Assembly: GCF_030553055.1 (NCBI RefSeq) | Contig: NZ_CP130713.1 | Span: 1,736,001-1,800,000, forward strand | Origin: Streptomyces sp. XD-27 | GTDB taxonomy: Bacteria; Actinomycetota; Actinomycetes; Streptomycetales; Streptomycetaceae | Reading direction: 5' to 3' | DNA: 64,000 nt | Part shown: piece by piece, positions 11,369 through 21,213 of the stretch | Position numbering within the stretch: position 1 is the first letter of the stretch | How the letters are laid out: each line of letters starts with the position of its first letter | Position numbers and translations under genes: made by a program | The notes under the pieces: model-generated | Database searches by the model: none | Told to the model about the DNA's origin: nothing | The model's input: the letters and a program-made list of their open reading frames with translations, nothing else

Positions 11369-11824
11369 ATGAGGGCCCCGCCCCGTGCGCCGACCGGCGC
11401 CCACGCTCAGCCCCGTTCCCATCCCCGTCCCCGTAGCCCGGCCGCCCGCTTCGGCCGGGTCTGCGGCTGCCTCCTCCTCACCGCCGCCGCGCTGGCCGGC
11501 TGCGGCGGCTCCCGCACCGACGCGGGCGACCACGGCCCGACGCCGGAGCCCTCCAGCCCCGCAGAGGTGTGCGCGGCGCTCATCTCCTACTGGGCCCAGG
11601 AAGCGCTCACCGACGGCAGGTGGGCGGGCCTGGACTGGGAGCAAAAAGGGCTGTCCAACCAGCAGTTGGTGCTCCACGACCAGATCGTGGCGGCGGCGCG
11701 CGCCGAGCGCCGCCGCCACGGCCTCGAGGCCGCGAAGGAACTCGTCAAGCGGCAGGCGAAGCGCCGGTGCGCCGCCGAGCGCGGCGCCACGGGCAGTTCC
11801 GAGAACTGGCGCTCCCGCCCCTGA
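11369..11824 (+). CDS. Small lipoprotein of unknown function
   Basis: 151 residues from ATG 11369; the start is uncertain, since no strong ribosome site is visible and another start lies 30 bp upstream. The N-terminus is unusually long and Pro/Arg/His-rich before a hydrophobic stretch ending in the lipobox LAGC (~50). The mature part is short, with Asp/Pro residues then a helical Arg/Lys/Ala-rich C-terminus (VKRQAKRRCAAERG) containing a second and third Cys. No family recognised. It starts 63 bp after the protease gene on the same strand. Confidence 0.6.
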   Translation: MRAPPRAPTGAHAQPRSHPRPRSPAARFGRVCGCLLLTAAALAGCGGSRTDAGDHGPTPEPSSPAEVCAALISYWAQEALTDGRWAGLDWEQKGLSNQQLVLHDQIVAAARAERRRHGLEAAKELVKRQAKRRCAAERGATGSSENWRSRP

Positions 11825-12261
11825 GGCGCAGGTAGGGAGGCGACGGATGTAACACTCCGTAACATCGACGCAATCCCGTCCGCGATCTTCATCGGCGATG
11901 AGATGTAGACCACACGCATTTTCCCGGCATCCCGGCCCACCTCCCGCTCACCAGCATCCGTTCGAGCCACGACTTCTTAGCGGAACTGCAGATTCTCAGT
12001 ATCTGGACCGATCAAAAAGTGCCGATATGTCGGCTTTGAACCCTCAATTTTGCTACACAGACACCGTCTGGTGACCTTCGGCATAACAAGAGCGTCACAT
12101 CCTGGCCTGCACCTCTGCCCCTTATCGCCACACGCGCTTAGAGTCACGGCCAGTCACCACGCGGCCGAGTGGCGCACCGAATCTTCACAACACGCTCCAC
12201 CGTCATCCGGCGAGCGATCGGCACCTCTACAGAGGAGCCGCGCCAGGGAAAGGACTCACCC
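11825..12261. other. 437-bp intergenic region ahead of the liv operon
   Basis: No convincing gene. Composition drops in GC around 11980-12090, with a small inverted repeat GCCGA-TATG-TCGGC at 12021-12034 preceded by an A-rich stretch, and a second AT-rich patch near 12080. This is the likely promoter and leader region of the liv operon, but I cannot place a start site with confidence. Confidence 0.5.
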
Positions 12262-13491
12262 GTGCGACACCGTTCCTTGCTCATACTCACCTCCGCGGTC
12301 ACCGCCGGAGCTCTCGGACTGTCCGCATGTGGCTCGCGGGACGAAGGCAAGAACGCCGATGACGGCGGCAAGACAACCGTGGTCATCGGCGTCGACGCCC
12401 CGCTGACCGGCTCGCTCTCCGCACTCGGCCAGGGAATCAAGAACTCCGTCGACCTCGCGGCGAAGATCGCCAACAAGAACAACGAAGTCGACGGCGTCAC
12501 CTTCAAGGTCGAGTCCTACGACGACAAGGCCGTCCCCGCCTCCGGCCAGCAGAACGCCACCAAGCTCGTCGGCAACGACGACGTCCTCGGTGTCGTCGGC
12601 CCGCTGAACTCCGGCGTCTCCCAGTCCATGCAGGGCGTCTTCGCCAAGGCGGACCTCGCCCAGGTCTCCCCCGCCAACACCACCCCGGACCTCACCCAGG
12701 GCCCCGGCTGGACCAGAGGCGACAAGAAGCGGCAGTTCCCCACCTACTTCCGCACCGCCACCACCGACATCATCCAGGGCCGCTTCGCCGCGCAGTACTA
12801 CTACAAGGACGCCAAGAAGCGGAAGGTCTTCGTCATCGACGACAAGCAGGCCTACGGCTCCGGCCTGGCCTCGATCTTCGCCCAGGAGTTCAAGCGGCTC
12901 GGCGGCAAGGTCGTCGGCACCGACCACCTGACCGTCAAGGAGACCGACTTCTCCGGCATCGCCAGCAAGGTCAACTCCTCCGGCGCCGACTCGGTCTACT
13001 TCGGCGGCCAGTACCCCGAGGGCGGTCTGCTCTCCGACCAGATCAAGAAGGCCGGCGCCGACGTCCCGACCATGGGCGGCGACGGCCTCTACGACCCCGC
13101 CTTCATCAAGGCGTCCAGCGAGAGCAACGACGGCGACCTCTCCACCTCCGTCGGCTACCCCGTCGAAAAGCTGCCCTCCGCCAAGGAATTCATCAAGAAC
13201 TACGACGCCCAGGGCTACAAGGACCCCTACGCGGCCTACGGCGGCTACTCCTACGACGCCGCCTGGGCGATCATCCAGGCCGTCAAGACCGTCGTCGAGG
13301 ACAACGACGGCAAGCTGCCCGACGACGCCCGCGCCAAGGTCACCGAAGCACTCAACAAGGTTTCCTTCGACGGCGTGACCGGCCAGGTCTCCTTCGACGA
13401 GTACGGCGACACCACCAACAAGCAGCTCACCGTCTACCAGGTCAAGGACGGCAAGTGGATCTCGGTCAAGAGCGACACCTTCAAGGACTGA
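12262..13491 (+). CDS. livK: Branched-chain amino-acid ABC transporter, substrate-binding lipoprotein
   Basis: 409 residues from GTG 12262 (AAAGGA seven bases upstream). The lipoprotein signal ends at the lipobox LSAC (~21). The Peripla_BP_6 / LivJ-type fold covers ~40-400: VVIGVDAPLTGSLSALGQG, GPLNSGVSQSM, FRTATTDIIQGRFAA, DDKQAYGSGLA, VYFGGQYPEGG. It captures leucine-type or related amino acids at the outer membrane face and delivers them to LivHM. First gene of a five-gene same-strand operon. The 100-bp gap to livH is the largest inside the operon, consistent with higher expression of the binding protein. Confidence 0.95.
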   Translation: MRHRSLLILTSAVTAGALGLSACGSRDEGKNADDGGKTTVVIGVDAPLTGSLSALGQGIKNSVDLAAKIANKNNEVDGVTFKVESYDDKAVPASGQQNATKLVGNDDVLGVVGPLNSGVSQSMQGVFAKADLAQVSPANTTPDLTQGPGWTRGDKKRQFPTYFRTATTDIIQGRFAAQYYYKDAKKRKVFVIDDKQAYGSGLASIFAQEFKRLGGKVVGTDHLTVKETDFSGIASKVNSSGADSVYFGGQYPEGGLLSDQIKKAGADVPTMGGDGLYDPAFIKASSESNDGDLSTSVGYPVEKLPSAKEFIKNYDAQGYKDPYAAYGGYSYDAAWAIIQAVKTVVEDNDGKLPDDARAKVTEALNKVSFDGVTGQVSFDEYGDTTNKQLTVYQVKDGKWISVKSDTFKD

Positions 13492-13591
13492 CCCCGACCC
13501 CACCCCGCACCACTTGATCGAATCCGCGCGAGGGTGCTCACCAGCGCCCTCGCGCGGCCTCATATCCGACACGCTCATCGGAGGCCCTGCG

Positions 13592-14524
13592 GTGCACGAA
13601 CTGCCGCAAACGCTGATCGACGGCCTGACCCTCGGCGCCCTCTACGGCTTGATCGCCATCGGGTACACCATGGTCTACGGCATCGTCCAGCTCATCAACT
13701 TCGCCCACGGCGAGATCTTCATGATCGGGGGCTTCGGCGCCCTCACCATCTTCCTCTGGCTCCCCAGCGGCACCGCGCTCACCCTGGCGATACCCCTGAT
13801 GCTCATCGGCGGCGTCGTCGCCTCGGTAGCCGTCGCCACCGCCGCCGAACGCTTCGCCTACCGCCCCCTGCGCAACGCACCACGGCTGGCCCCACTGATC
13901 ACCGCGATCGGCCTGTCCATCACCCTCCAGCAGCTGATCTGGGCGTTCTACCCCGACGCCAAGAACCCCCGGTCCTTCCCGCAGTTCGAGGGCAAGTCCT
14001 TCGAACTCCTCGACAACCTGCACATCCAGCGGGCCGACCTCTTCCTGCTCCTCGCCGCCCCCGCCTGCATGATGGCCCTCGGCCTGTTCGTCTCCAAGAG
14101 CCGCTCCGGCCGCGCCATGCAAGCCACCGCGCAGGACCCCGACACGGCCAAGCTCATGGGCATCGACACCGACCGCATCATCGTGATGGCCTTCGCCATC
14201 GGCGGCGCCTTCGCCGCCGTCGCGGCCACCGCCCACGGCCTCAAGTACGGCCAGATCAACTTCGAGATGGGCTTCATCGCCGGCCTCAAGGCCTTCACCG
14301 CGGCCGTCCTCGGCGGCATCGGCAACATCTACGGAGCCATGCTCGGCGGCGTCGTCCTCGGCCTCGTCGAAGCCCTGGCCATCCAGTACATCGAGCACAT
14401 CCCGGGCATGGAACAGCTCGGCGGCGGCGCCTGGAAGGACGTATGGGCGTTCACCCTGCTCATCGCCGTCCTGCTGCTCAGGCCGCAAGGCCTGCTCGGC
14501 GAACGCGTAGCGGACCGGGCGTGA
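13592..14524 (+). CDS. livH: Branched-chain amino-acid ABC transporter permease LivH
   Basis: 310 residues from GTG 13592, preceded by GGAGGCCCTGCG; the frame is open 78 bp further upstream without a better start. About eight hydrophobic segments. Family signatures: DGLTLGALYGLIAIGYTMVY at the N-terminus, INFAHGEIFMIGGF, ATAQDPDTAKLMGID (the cytoplasmic coupling loop) and AVLGGIGNIYGAMLGG. It forms the membrane pore with LivM. It lies 13 bp upstream of livM. Confidence 0.95.
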   Translation: MHELPQTLIDGLTLGALYGLIAIGYTMVYGIVQLINFAHGEIFMIGGFGALTIFLWLPSGTALTLAIPLMLIGGVVASVAVATAAERFAYRPLRNAPRLAPLITAIGLSITLQQLIWAFYPDAKNPRSFPQFEGKSFELLDNLHIQRADLFLLLAAPACMMALGLFVSKSRSGRAMQATAQDPDTAKLMGIDTDRIIVMAFAIGGAFAAVAATAHGLKYGQINFEMGFIAGLKAFTAAVLGGIGNIYGAMLGGVVLGLVEALAIQYIEHIPGMEQLGGGAWKDVWAFTLLIAVLLLRPQGLLGERVADRA

Positions 14525-14537
14525 GGGAGTCACACAC

Positions 14538-16271
14538 ATGAGCACCGACACCACCACCCCGGCCAAGACCACCCCGGCCCCCCGCACCAACCTCGGGCGC
14601 CTCCTCACCGCCGCCGGCGGACTGGCCACCGCAGGCAGCACCATGCTCGCCTGGACCTGGACCGCCGCCTTCCCCGGCAACCTCACCATCAACGGCTACC
14701 CCGGCGGCCTCCAGATCTTCACCCTCATCGCAGGACTGGCCACCACCCTCCTGACCCTGGCCTCCTACGACCTCAAGGGCCTGCGCTGGCTGGTACCCAC
14801 CGGCGCCACCCAGGCCATCCGGCTCGCCGCCCTCGGCGCCTTCGCCACCACCTGGTTCACCGTCATCGCCATCTCCGTCGACCTCGGCGGACTGGTCAAC
14901 CTCGAACCAGGCGGCTACATCGCGGCCGCCGCCTCCGCCATCCCCGCCGCGGCCTCCTTCCTCATCCCCGACGACACCCGCCTGGCCAAGCGCCCCCAGA
15001 AGCTCAGCCCCTGGCTGGAAATCCTCCTCATCGTCGTCGCCTTCGCACTCGCCCTCCAGGTGATCACCTACGGCATCGACATCGACGACGAGGAGAGCCA
15101 GGAATTCATCGGCTACCTCATCACCGTCGGATTCGGCACCGCGGCCCTGCACAAGGCAGGCCTCGTCGCCCGCCTCTCCGCCCTCACCCACACCAACCGG
15201 GCCGCCACCGCAGCCGCGGCCTTCGCAGCCGCCGCCGCCTTCCCCTTCACCCAGTCCGACGACCAGTACCTCCAGCTCGGCGTCAGCATCCTGATCTTCG
15301 CGACCGTCGCCCTCGGCCTCAACGTCGTCGTCGGCCTCGCCGGACTGCTCGACCTCGGCTACGTCGCCTTCCTCGGCGTCGGCGCCTACACCGCCGCCCT
15401 GGTGTCCGGCTCCACCGCCTCCACCCTGGGCGTCGAGTTCCCCTTCTGGGCCGCCGTCATCGCCGGAGCCCTCGCAGCCCTCATCTTCGGCGTCGTCATC
15501 GGCGCACCCACCCTGCGGCTGCGCGGCGACTACCTCGCCATCGTCACCCTCGGCTTCGGAGAGATCTTCCGCATCGTCGTCAACAACCTCGACGGCAACT
15601 CCGGCCCCAGCCTCACCAACGGCCCCAACGGCATCCCCAACATCCCCGACCTCGTCATCTTCGGATACGACTTCGGCGAGACCCACACCATCGGCGGCTT
15701 CGAACTCGGCACGTTCGCCAACTACTACCTGCTGATGCTGCTGTTCACCGTCCTCGTCGTCATGGTCTTCAGCCGGGCCGGAAACTCCCGCATCGGCCGC
15801 GCCTGGGTCGCCATCCGCGAAGACGAGACCGCCGCCACCGCCATGGGCATCAACGGCTTCCGCCTCAAGCTCATCGCCTTCGCCCTCGGCGCCACCCTCG
15901 CCGGCGTCGCCGGCACCGTATGGGCACACACCCAGGCCACCGTCGTGCCCGAGCAGTACGTATTCACCGGACCCGTCGCGCCCAACTCCGCCTTCCTCCT
16001 CGCCGCCGTCATCCTCGGCGGCATGGGCACCATCAGCGGCCCCCTCATGGGTGCGGCACTCCTCTTCCTCATCCCCGAGAAGCTCACCTTCCTCCAGGAC
16101 TACCAGCTGCTCGCCTTCGGCATCGCGCTCATCCTGCTCATGCGCTTCCGCCCCGAAGGGCTCATCCCCAACCGGCGGCAGCAACTCGAATACCACGAAA
16201 CCGACCAGCTCGACGTGCCCACCAAGGGCCTGGACGACGCAGCCGTCGGCGTCACCAAGGCGGAGGCGTGA
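14538..16271 (+). CDS. livM: Branched-chain amino-acid ABC transporter permease LivM, with long N-terminal extension
   Basis: 577 residues, well above the ~320-420 usual for LivM. The conserved LivM core is the C-terminal ~330 residues: GLNVVVGLAGLLDLGYVAF, TLRLRGDYLAIVTLGFGEI, AWVAIREDETAATAMGI, TVVPEQYVFTG, ILGGMGTISGPLMGAALL. The first ~235 residues add several more hydrophobic segments and a Thr/Pro-rich N-terminus. The extension continues without frame break and has normal codon bias, so it is a genuine part of the protein. The gene ends in GTGA overlapping a possible GTG start of livG. Confidence 0.93.
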   Translation: MSTDTTTPAKTTPAPRTNLGRLLTAAGGLATAGSTMLAWTWTAAFPGNLTINGYPGGLQIFTLIAGLATTLLTLASYDLKGLRWLVPTGATQAIRLAALGAFATTWFTVIAISVDLGGLVNLEPGGYIAAAASAIPAAASFLIPDDTRLAKRPQKLSPWLEILLIVVAFALALQVITYGIDIDDEESQEFIGYLITVGFGTAALHKAGLVARLSALTHTNRAATAAAAFAAAAAFPFTQSDDQYLQLGVSILIFATVALGLNVVVGLAGLLDLGYVAFLGVGAYTAALVSGSTASTLGVEFPFWAAVIAGALAALIFGVVIGAPTLRLRGDYLAIVTLGFGEIFRIVVNNLDGNSGPSLTNGPNGIPNIPDLVIFGYDFGETHTIGGFELGTFANYYLLMLLFTVLVVMVFSRAGNSRIGRAWVAIREDETAATAMGINGFRLKLIAFALGATLAGVAGTVWAHTQATVVPEQYVFTGPVAPNSAFLLAAVILGGMGTISGPLMGAALLFLIPEKLTFLQDYQLLAFGIALILLMRFRPEGLIPNRRQQLEYHETDQLDVPTKGLDDAAVGVTKAEA

Positions 16272-16276
16272 CCGAC

Positions 16277-17916
<1,640 letters not shown>

Positions 17917-17948
17917 ACCGCCCTGCGCCTCCGGGCGCCCCACACGCG

Positions 17949-17987
17949 CGGGGGCCCGCACCACCGGTCTGGTGGTGCGGGCCCCCG
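17949..17987. terminator. Bidirectional terminator between livF and the ANTAR regulator
   Basis: Perfect 17-bp inverted repeat CGGGGGCCCGCACCACC / GGTGGTGCGGGCCCCCG with a 5-nt GGTCT loop, centred between two convergent genes (livF ending 17916 and the regulator ending 18025). Confidence 0.9.
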
Positions 17988-18024
17988 GCGCTTCGCCTAC
18001 GTACTGTAGGCACCTCCCGGCCGC

Positions 18025-18663
18025 CTACTGCTCCTTCGCGGCCTTCTTCTCCTCCGCGTCCTCGATCACAGCCTCTGCCACCTGCTGCATCGACAGCCGG
18101 CGATCCATCGACGTCTTCTGGATCCAACGGAACGCGGCCGGCTCCGTCAGCCCGTACTGCGTCTGCAGAATGCTCTTGGCGCGGTCGACGAGCTTCCGCG
18201 TCTCCAGCCGCTGCGAGAGGTCCGAGACCTCCTTCTCCAGCGCCTTGAGCTCCGCGAACCGCGACACGGCCATCTCGATCGCCGGAACCACGTCACTCTT
18301 ACTGAACGGCTTCACCAGATACGCCATCGCACCGGCATCCCGCGCCCGCTCCACGAGCTCGCGCTGCGAGAAGGCGGTCAGCATCAGAACGGGCGCGATG
18401 CTGTCCGCGGCGATCCGCTCGGCCGCGGAGATCCCATCGAGGACCGGCATCTTCACATCGAGGATCACCAGATCGGGCCGGTGCTCCTGGGCGAGCGCGA
18501 CGGCCGTCTCACCGTCGCCCGCCTCACCGACGACGGAGTACCCCTCTTCTTCGAGCATCTCTTTCAGGTCGAGACGGATGAGCGCCTCGTCCTCGGCGAT
18601 GACGACGCGGGTGGTGTACGGGGGGACGTGCGGCTGCGCGTCGGGGGCGTCAGTGGTGCTCAC
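18025..18663 (-). CDS. ANTAR-domain response regulator (PdtaR-like)
   Basis: 212 residues from GTG 18663, preceded by GAGGAG. The receiver domain (~18-135) has EDEALIRLDL with the acidic pair, the phospho-acceptor Asp in VILDVKMPVLDG (~68), the Thr/Ser in MLTAFSQ and the Lys in YLVKPFS. A short coiled coil leads to an ANTAR RNA-binding domain (~145-200: KLVDRAKSILQTQYGLTEPAAFRWIQKTSM, read as two segments). Such proteins bind paired hairpins in nascent RNA to prevent termination. No histidine kinase is adjacent; in actinobacteria the partner (PdtaS-type) is usually encoded elsewhere. RNA targets unknown. The C-terminus is Glu/Lys-rich. Confidence 0.93.
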   Translation of the reverse strand: MSTTDAPDAQPHVPPYTTRVVIAEDEALIRLDLKEMLEEEGYSVVGEAGDGETAVALAQEHRPDLVILDVKMPVLDGISAAERIAADSIAPVLMLTAFSQRELVERARDAGAMAYLVKPFSKSDVVPAIEMAVSRFAELKALEKEVSDLSQRLETRKLVDRAKSILQTQYGLTEPAAFRWIQKTSMDRRLSMQQVAEAVIEDAEEKKAAKEQ

Positions 18664-18720
18664 TGTGCTCCTCGCTTCTGGGCAGGTGGGGCACCATGAG
18701 CCTACCTAGGTCCTGTATGT

Positions 18721-18748
18721 TTGATGCACGGCGATTCTCCGCTAACCT
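18721..18748 (+). promoter_or_regulatory. Candidate promoter of the tRNA gene
   Basis: TTGATG at 18721-18726, a 16-bp spacer, then TAACCT at 18743-18748, 14 bp upstream of the mature tRNA 5' end. It resembles the vegetative sigma-70-type consensus only moderately; position relative to the tRNA is the main support. Confidence 0.4.
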
Positions 18749-18762
18749 TCATTTCGAAGGAA

Positions 18763-18835
18763 GCCCCGGTAGCCCAGCGGTAGAGGCAATGGTCTCAAAC
18801 ACCATCCAGCGTGGGTTCGAATCCCACCCGGGGTA
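18763..18835 (+). tRNA. Atypical tRNA with anticodon CAA (nominally Leu) and a short variable loop
   Basis: Folds as a complete cloverleaf of 73 nt: acceptor stem GCCCCGG / CCGGGGT with a G1:U72 wobble, D arm with A14, G18-G19 and A21, anticodon stem ATGGT / ACCAT around loop CTCAAAC (anticodon CAA), a 5-nt variable loop CCAGC, T arm GTGGG-TTCGAAT-CCCAC, discriminator A73. CCA is not encoded. CAA reads UUG (Leu), but bacterial tRNA-Leu normally has a long class-II variable arm, which is absent here. The charging enzyme is therefore uncertain; all conserved core bases are present, so it is unlikely to be a random fold. Confidence 0.85.
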
Positions 18836-18945
18836 CTTTTCCCTTCATTTCCAAGGTCCGCATCGGGTTGGCGATCTTCACTCGGTACGGTGAACGGACC
18901 TTCGAATCCGCCCGCGACGGCCAAGATCCAGCCAAGCTCGCGAAT

Positions 18946-19568
18946 ATGTACGACCTTGAAACGCGCAACCGCGCGGTCATGCTGATGCGCCAAGGCATAA
19001 CCAACCGCTCCGTGGCAGAGCAACTGGGTGTGCCACGAGGCACCGTCGGGTGGTGGCGTTACGAAGACCGGAGACGCCGGGGCGAAGCGTTCACCCATCC
19101 GACCGACTGCCCCCAGCGCACAGGCCGTAGCGTCGACCGCGAGGCGTATGCCTACCTCCTCGGGACGGGTGCGCCGAAGTGAAATCCTTCACCAGGCACT
19201 GGACGTGCATGTTCCCGCAACATGGGCCGGGCAAGAAGCACGAGCGCCGCATCGCCCTCGAACCCTGGCAGCAGCAGATCGTCGACGCTCACCCGTGGGA
19301 GTTCATACGCGGGCTCGTCCACTCCGACGGATGTCGCATCACCAACTGGACCACCCGCCTCGTCGGCGGCGCGCGCAAGCGCTACGAGTACCCCCGGTAC
19401 TTCTTCACCAACAAGTCCGAGGACATCCTGAAGCTCTTCTCCGACACCCTCGACAAGGCCGGCGTCGAGTGGACGGTCACCCGGCGCGGCAAGGATCCGT
19501 TCAACGTCTCCGTGGCGCGGCGCGCCTCCGTCGCGCTGATGGACGCGCACATCGGGCCCAAGCACTGA
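18946..19568 (+). pseudogene. Degraded HTH plus LAGLIDADG-like gene next to the tRNA
   Basis: Two pieces in different frames. The first (from ATG 18946) starts MYDLETRNRAVMLMRQG and carries a helix-turn-helix (SVAEQLGVPRGTVGWW), then CPQRTGRSVDREAYAYLLG, after which the frame runs into a stop at ~19180. The second reads, from ~19165, DGCAEVKSFTRHWTCMFPQ, then GPGKKHERRI, EFIRGLVHSDGCRITNW, ending GPKH. Intact members of this actinobacterial family, as I recall them, are ~240-260 residues and continue YLLG into LYLGDG, so a block of roughly 55-60 residues is missing at the junction, plus a frame change. FIRGLVHSDG resembles the second LAGLIDADG helix. The gene is broken in this genome. Confidence 0.75.
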
Positions 19569-19582
19569 TCCCGCACGCACTA

Positions 19583-19608
19583 AGCCCCCGCTGAACGGAG
19601 CGGGGGCT
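19583..19608. terminator. Terminator between the degraded gene and pyk
   Basis: Perfect 10-bp inverted repeat AGCCCCCGCT / AGCGGGGGCT with a 6-nt loop GAACGG, 17 bp past the pyk stop on the minus strand and 14 bp past the plus-strand remnant, so it can serve both. Confidence 0.85.
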
Positions 19609-19625
19609 CGAAAGAGGCGCGGAGG

Positions 19626-21059
19626 CTATCGGGGTGCGAGGGCCTCGCCGATGCGGTGGACGCGGACGAGGTTGGTGGAGCCGGAGACGCCGGGCGGGGA
19701 GCCTGCCGTGATGATCACGGCGTCGCCTTCGCGGCAGCGGCCGATACGGAGGAGTTCCTCGTCTACCTGTTTGACCATCTCGTCCGTTGTGTCGACCTTC
19801 GGTCCGAGGAAGGTTTCCACGCCCCAGGTGAGGTTGAGCTGGGAGCGGGTGGCCGGTTCGGGAGTGAAGGCGAGGAGGGGGATGGGTGAGCGGTAGCGGG
19901 ACAGGCGGCGGACGGTGTCTCCGCTCTGGGTGAAGGCGACCAGGAATTTCGCGCCGAGGAAGTCGCCCATTTCGGCTGCTGCGCGGGCGACGGCGCCGCC
20001 CTGGGTGCGGGGTTTGCTGCGTTCGGTGAGGGGGGGCAGGCCCTTGGCGAGGATGTCCTGTTCGGCGGCGGCGACGATGCGGCCCATGGTTTTGACCGTT
20101 TCGACGGGGTATTTGCCGACGCTGGTCTCGCCGGAGAGCATGACGGCGTCGGTGCCGTCGATGACGGCGTTGGCGACGTCGGAGGCTTCTGCGCGGGTGG
20201 GGCGGGAGTTGTCGACCATGGAGTCGAGCATCTGGGTGGCGACGATGACCGGTTTGGCGTTGCGCTTGGCCAGTTTGATGGCGCGTTTCTGGACGATCGG
20301 GACCTGTTCGAGTGGCATTTCGACGCCGAGGTCGCCGCGGGCGACCATGATGCCGTCGAAGGCGTCGACGATGCCGTCGAGGTTCTCGACGGCCTGGGGC
20401 TTCTCGATCTTGGCGATGACGGGGAGCCGGCGTTCTTCTTCGGCCATGATGCGGTGGACGTCGATGACGTCGTCGGCGTTGCGTACGAAGGACAGGGCGA
20501 TGATGTCGGCTCCGGTGCGCAGCGCCCAGCGCAGGTCTTCGACGTCTTTGTCGGAGAGGGCGGGGACGGAGACGGCGACGCCGGGGAGGTTGAGTCCCTT
20601 GTGGTCGGAGATCATCCCGCCTTCGATGACGATGGTGTTGACGCGGGGGCCGTCGACGGTGACGACTTCGAGGGTGACGCGGCCGTCGTCGACGAGGATG
20701 CGTTCGCCTTTGCTGACGTCGGCGGCGAGGCCGGTGTAGGTGGTGCCGCAGCGGTGGCGGTCGCCTTCGATCTTTTCGACGGTGATGGTGAACTCGTCGC
20801 CGCGTTCAAGGAGTACGGGGCCTTCGCGGAATCGGCCGAGGCGGATCTTCGGGCCTTGAAGGTCTGCGAGGACTCCGACGCTGCGGCCGGTCTCGTGGGA
20901 GGCTTTGCGCACCCGGCGGTAGCGTTCCTCGTGTTCGGCGTAGGTGCCGTGGCTGAGGTTGAAGCGGGCGACGTCCATTCCTGCTTCGACGAGTGCCTTG
21001 ATCTGCTCGTACGAGTCTGTCGCTGGTCCTAGGGTGCAGACGATTTTTGCTCGGCGCAT
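19626..21059 (-). CDS. pyk: Pyruvate kinase
   Basis: 477 residues. It converts phosphoenolpyruvate and ADP to pyruvate and ATP at the end of glycolysis. N-terminal RRAKIVCTLGPATDS, VARFNLSHG, DLQGPKIRLG; B domain ~70-165; active-site signature VIAKIEKPQAVENLDGI with the proton-transfer Lys; GIMVARGDLGVEMP; PTRAEASDVANAV; C-terminal allosteric domain with AFTQSGDTVRRLSRYR. Full length for the type. ATG 21059 has only a weak ribosome site but the N-terminus aligns with the family start. Monocistronic, bounded by a terminator downstream. Confidence 0.97.
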   Translation of the reverse strand: MRRAKIVCTLGPATDSYEQIKALVEAGMDVARFNLSHGTYAEHEERYRRVRKASHETGRSVGVLADLQGPKIRLGRFREGPVLLERGDEFTITVEKIEGDRHRCGTTYTGLAADVSKGERILVDDGRVTLEVVTVDGPRVNTIVIEGGMISDHKGLNLPGVAVSVPALSDKDVEDLRWALRTGADIIALSFVRNADDVIDVHRIMAEEERRLPVIAKIEKPQAVENLDGIVDAFDGIMVARGDLGVEMPLEQVPIVQKRAIKLAKRNAKPVIVATQMLDSMVDNSRPTRAEASDVANAVIDGTDAVMLSGETSVGKYPVETVKTMGRIVAAAEQDILAKGLPPLTERSKPRTQGGAVARAAAEMGDFLGAKFLVAFTQSGDTVRRLSRYRSPIPLLAFTPEPATRSQLNLTWGVETFLGPKVDTTDEMVKQVDEELLRIGRCREGDAVIITAGSPPGVSGSTNLVRVHRIGEALAPR

Positions 21060-21213
21060 GTTTCGAGCCTATGACTTACCGACTGGTAGAGAACGGTATA
21101 CGTCCTACTGCCCAACGGCCTTTGGGTGAAGGGTTATTGACAACTTCTGAAACGTGCACGGTGGCGCTCTGATGAGCGGTGGGGGTGGGTCGGTGGGCCG
21201 GTGGGTGGCTGTC

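Noticed and set aside
12050..12406. Plus-strand frame overlapping the liv leader
   Set aside because: No ribosome site, no family likeness and codon bias unlike the neighbours.
18811..18945. Coding extension of the HTH fragment back into the tRNA
   Set aside because: It would start inside the T arm of the tRNA; ATG 18946 begins the conserved HTH protein.
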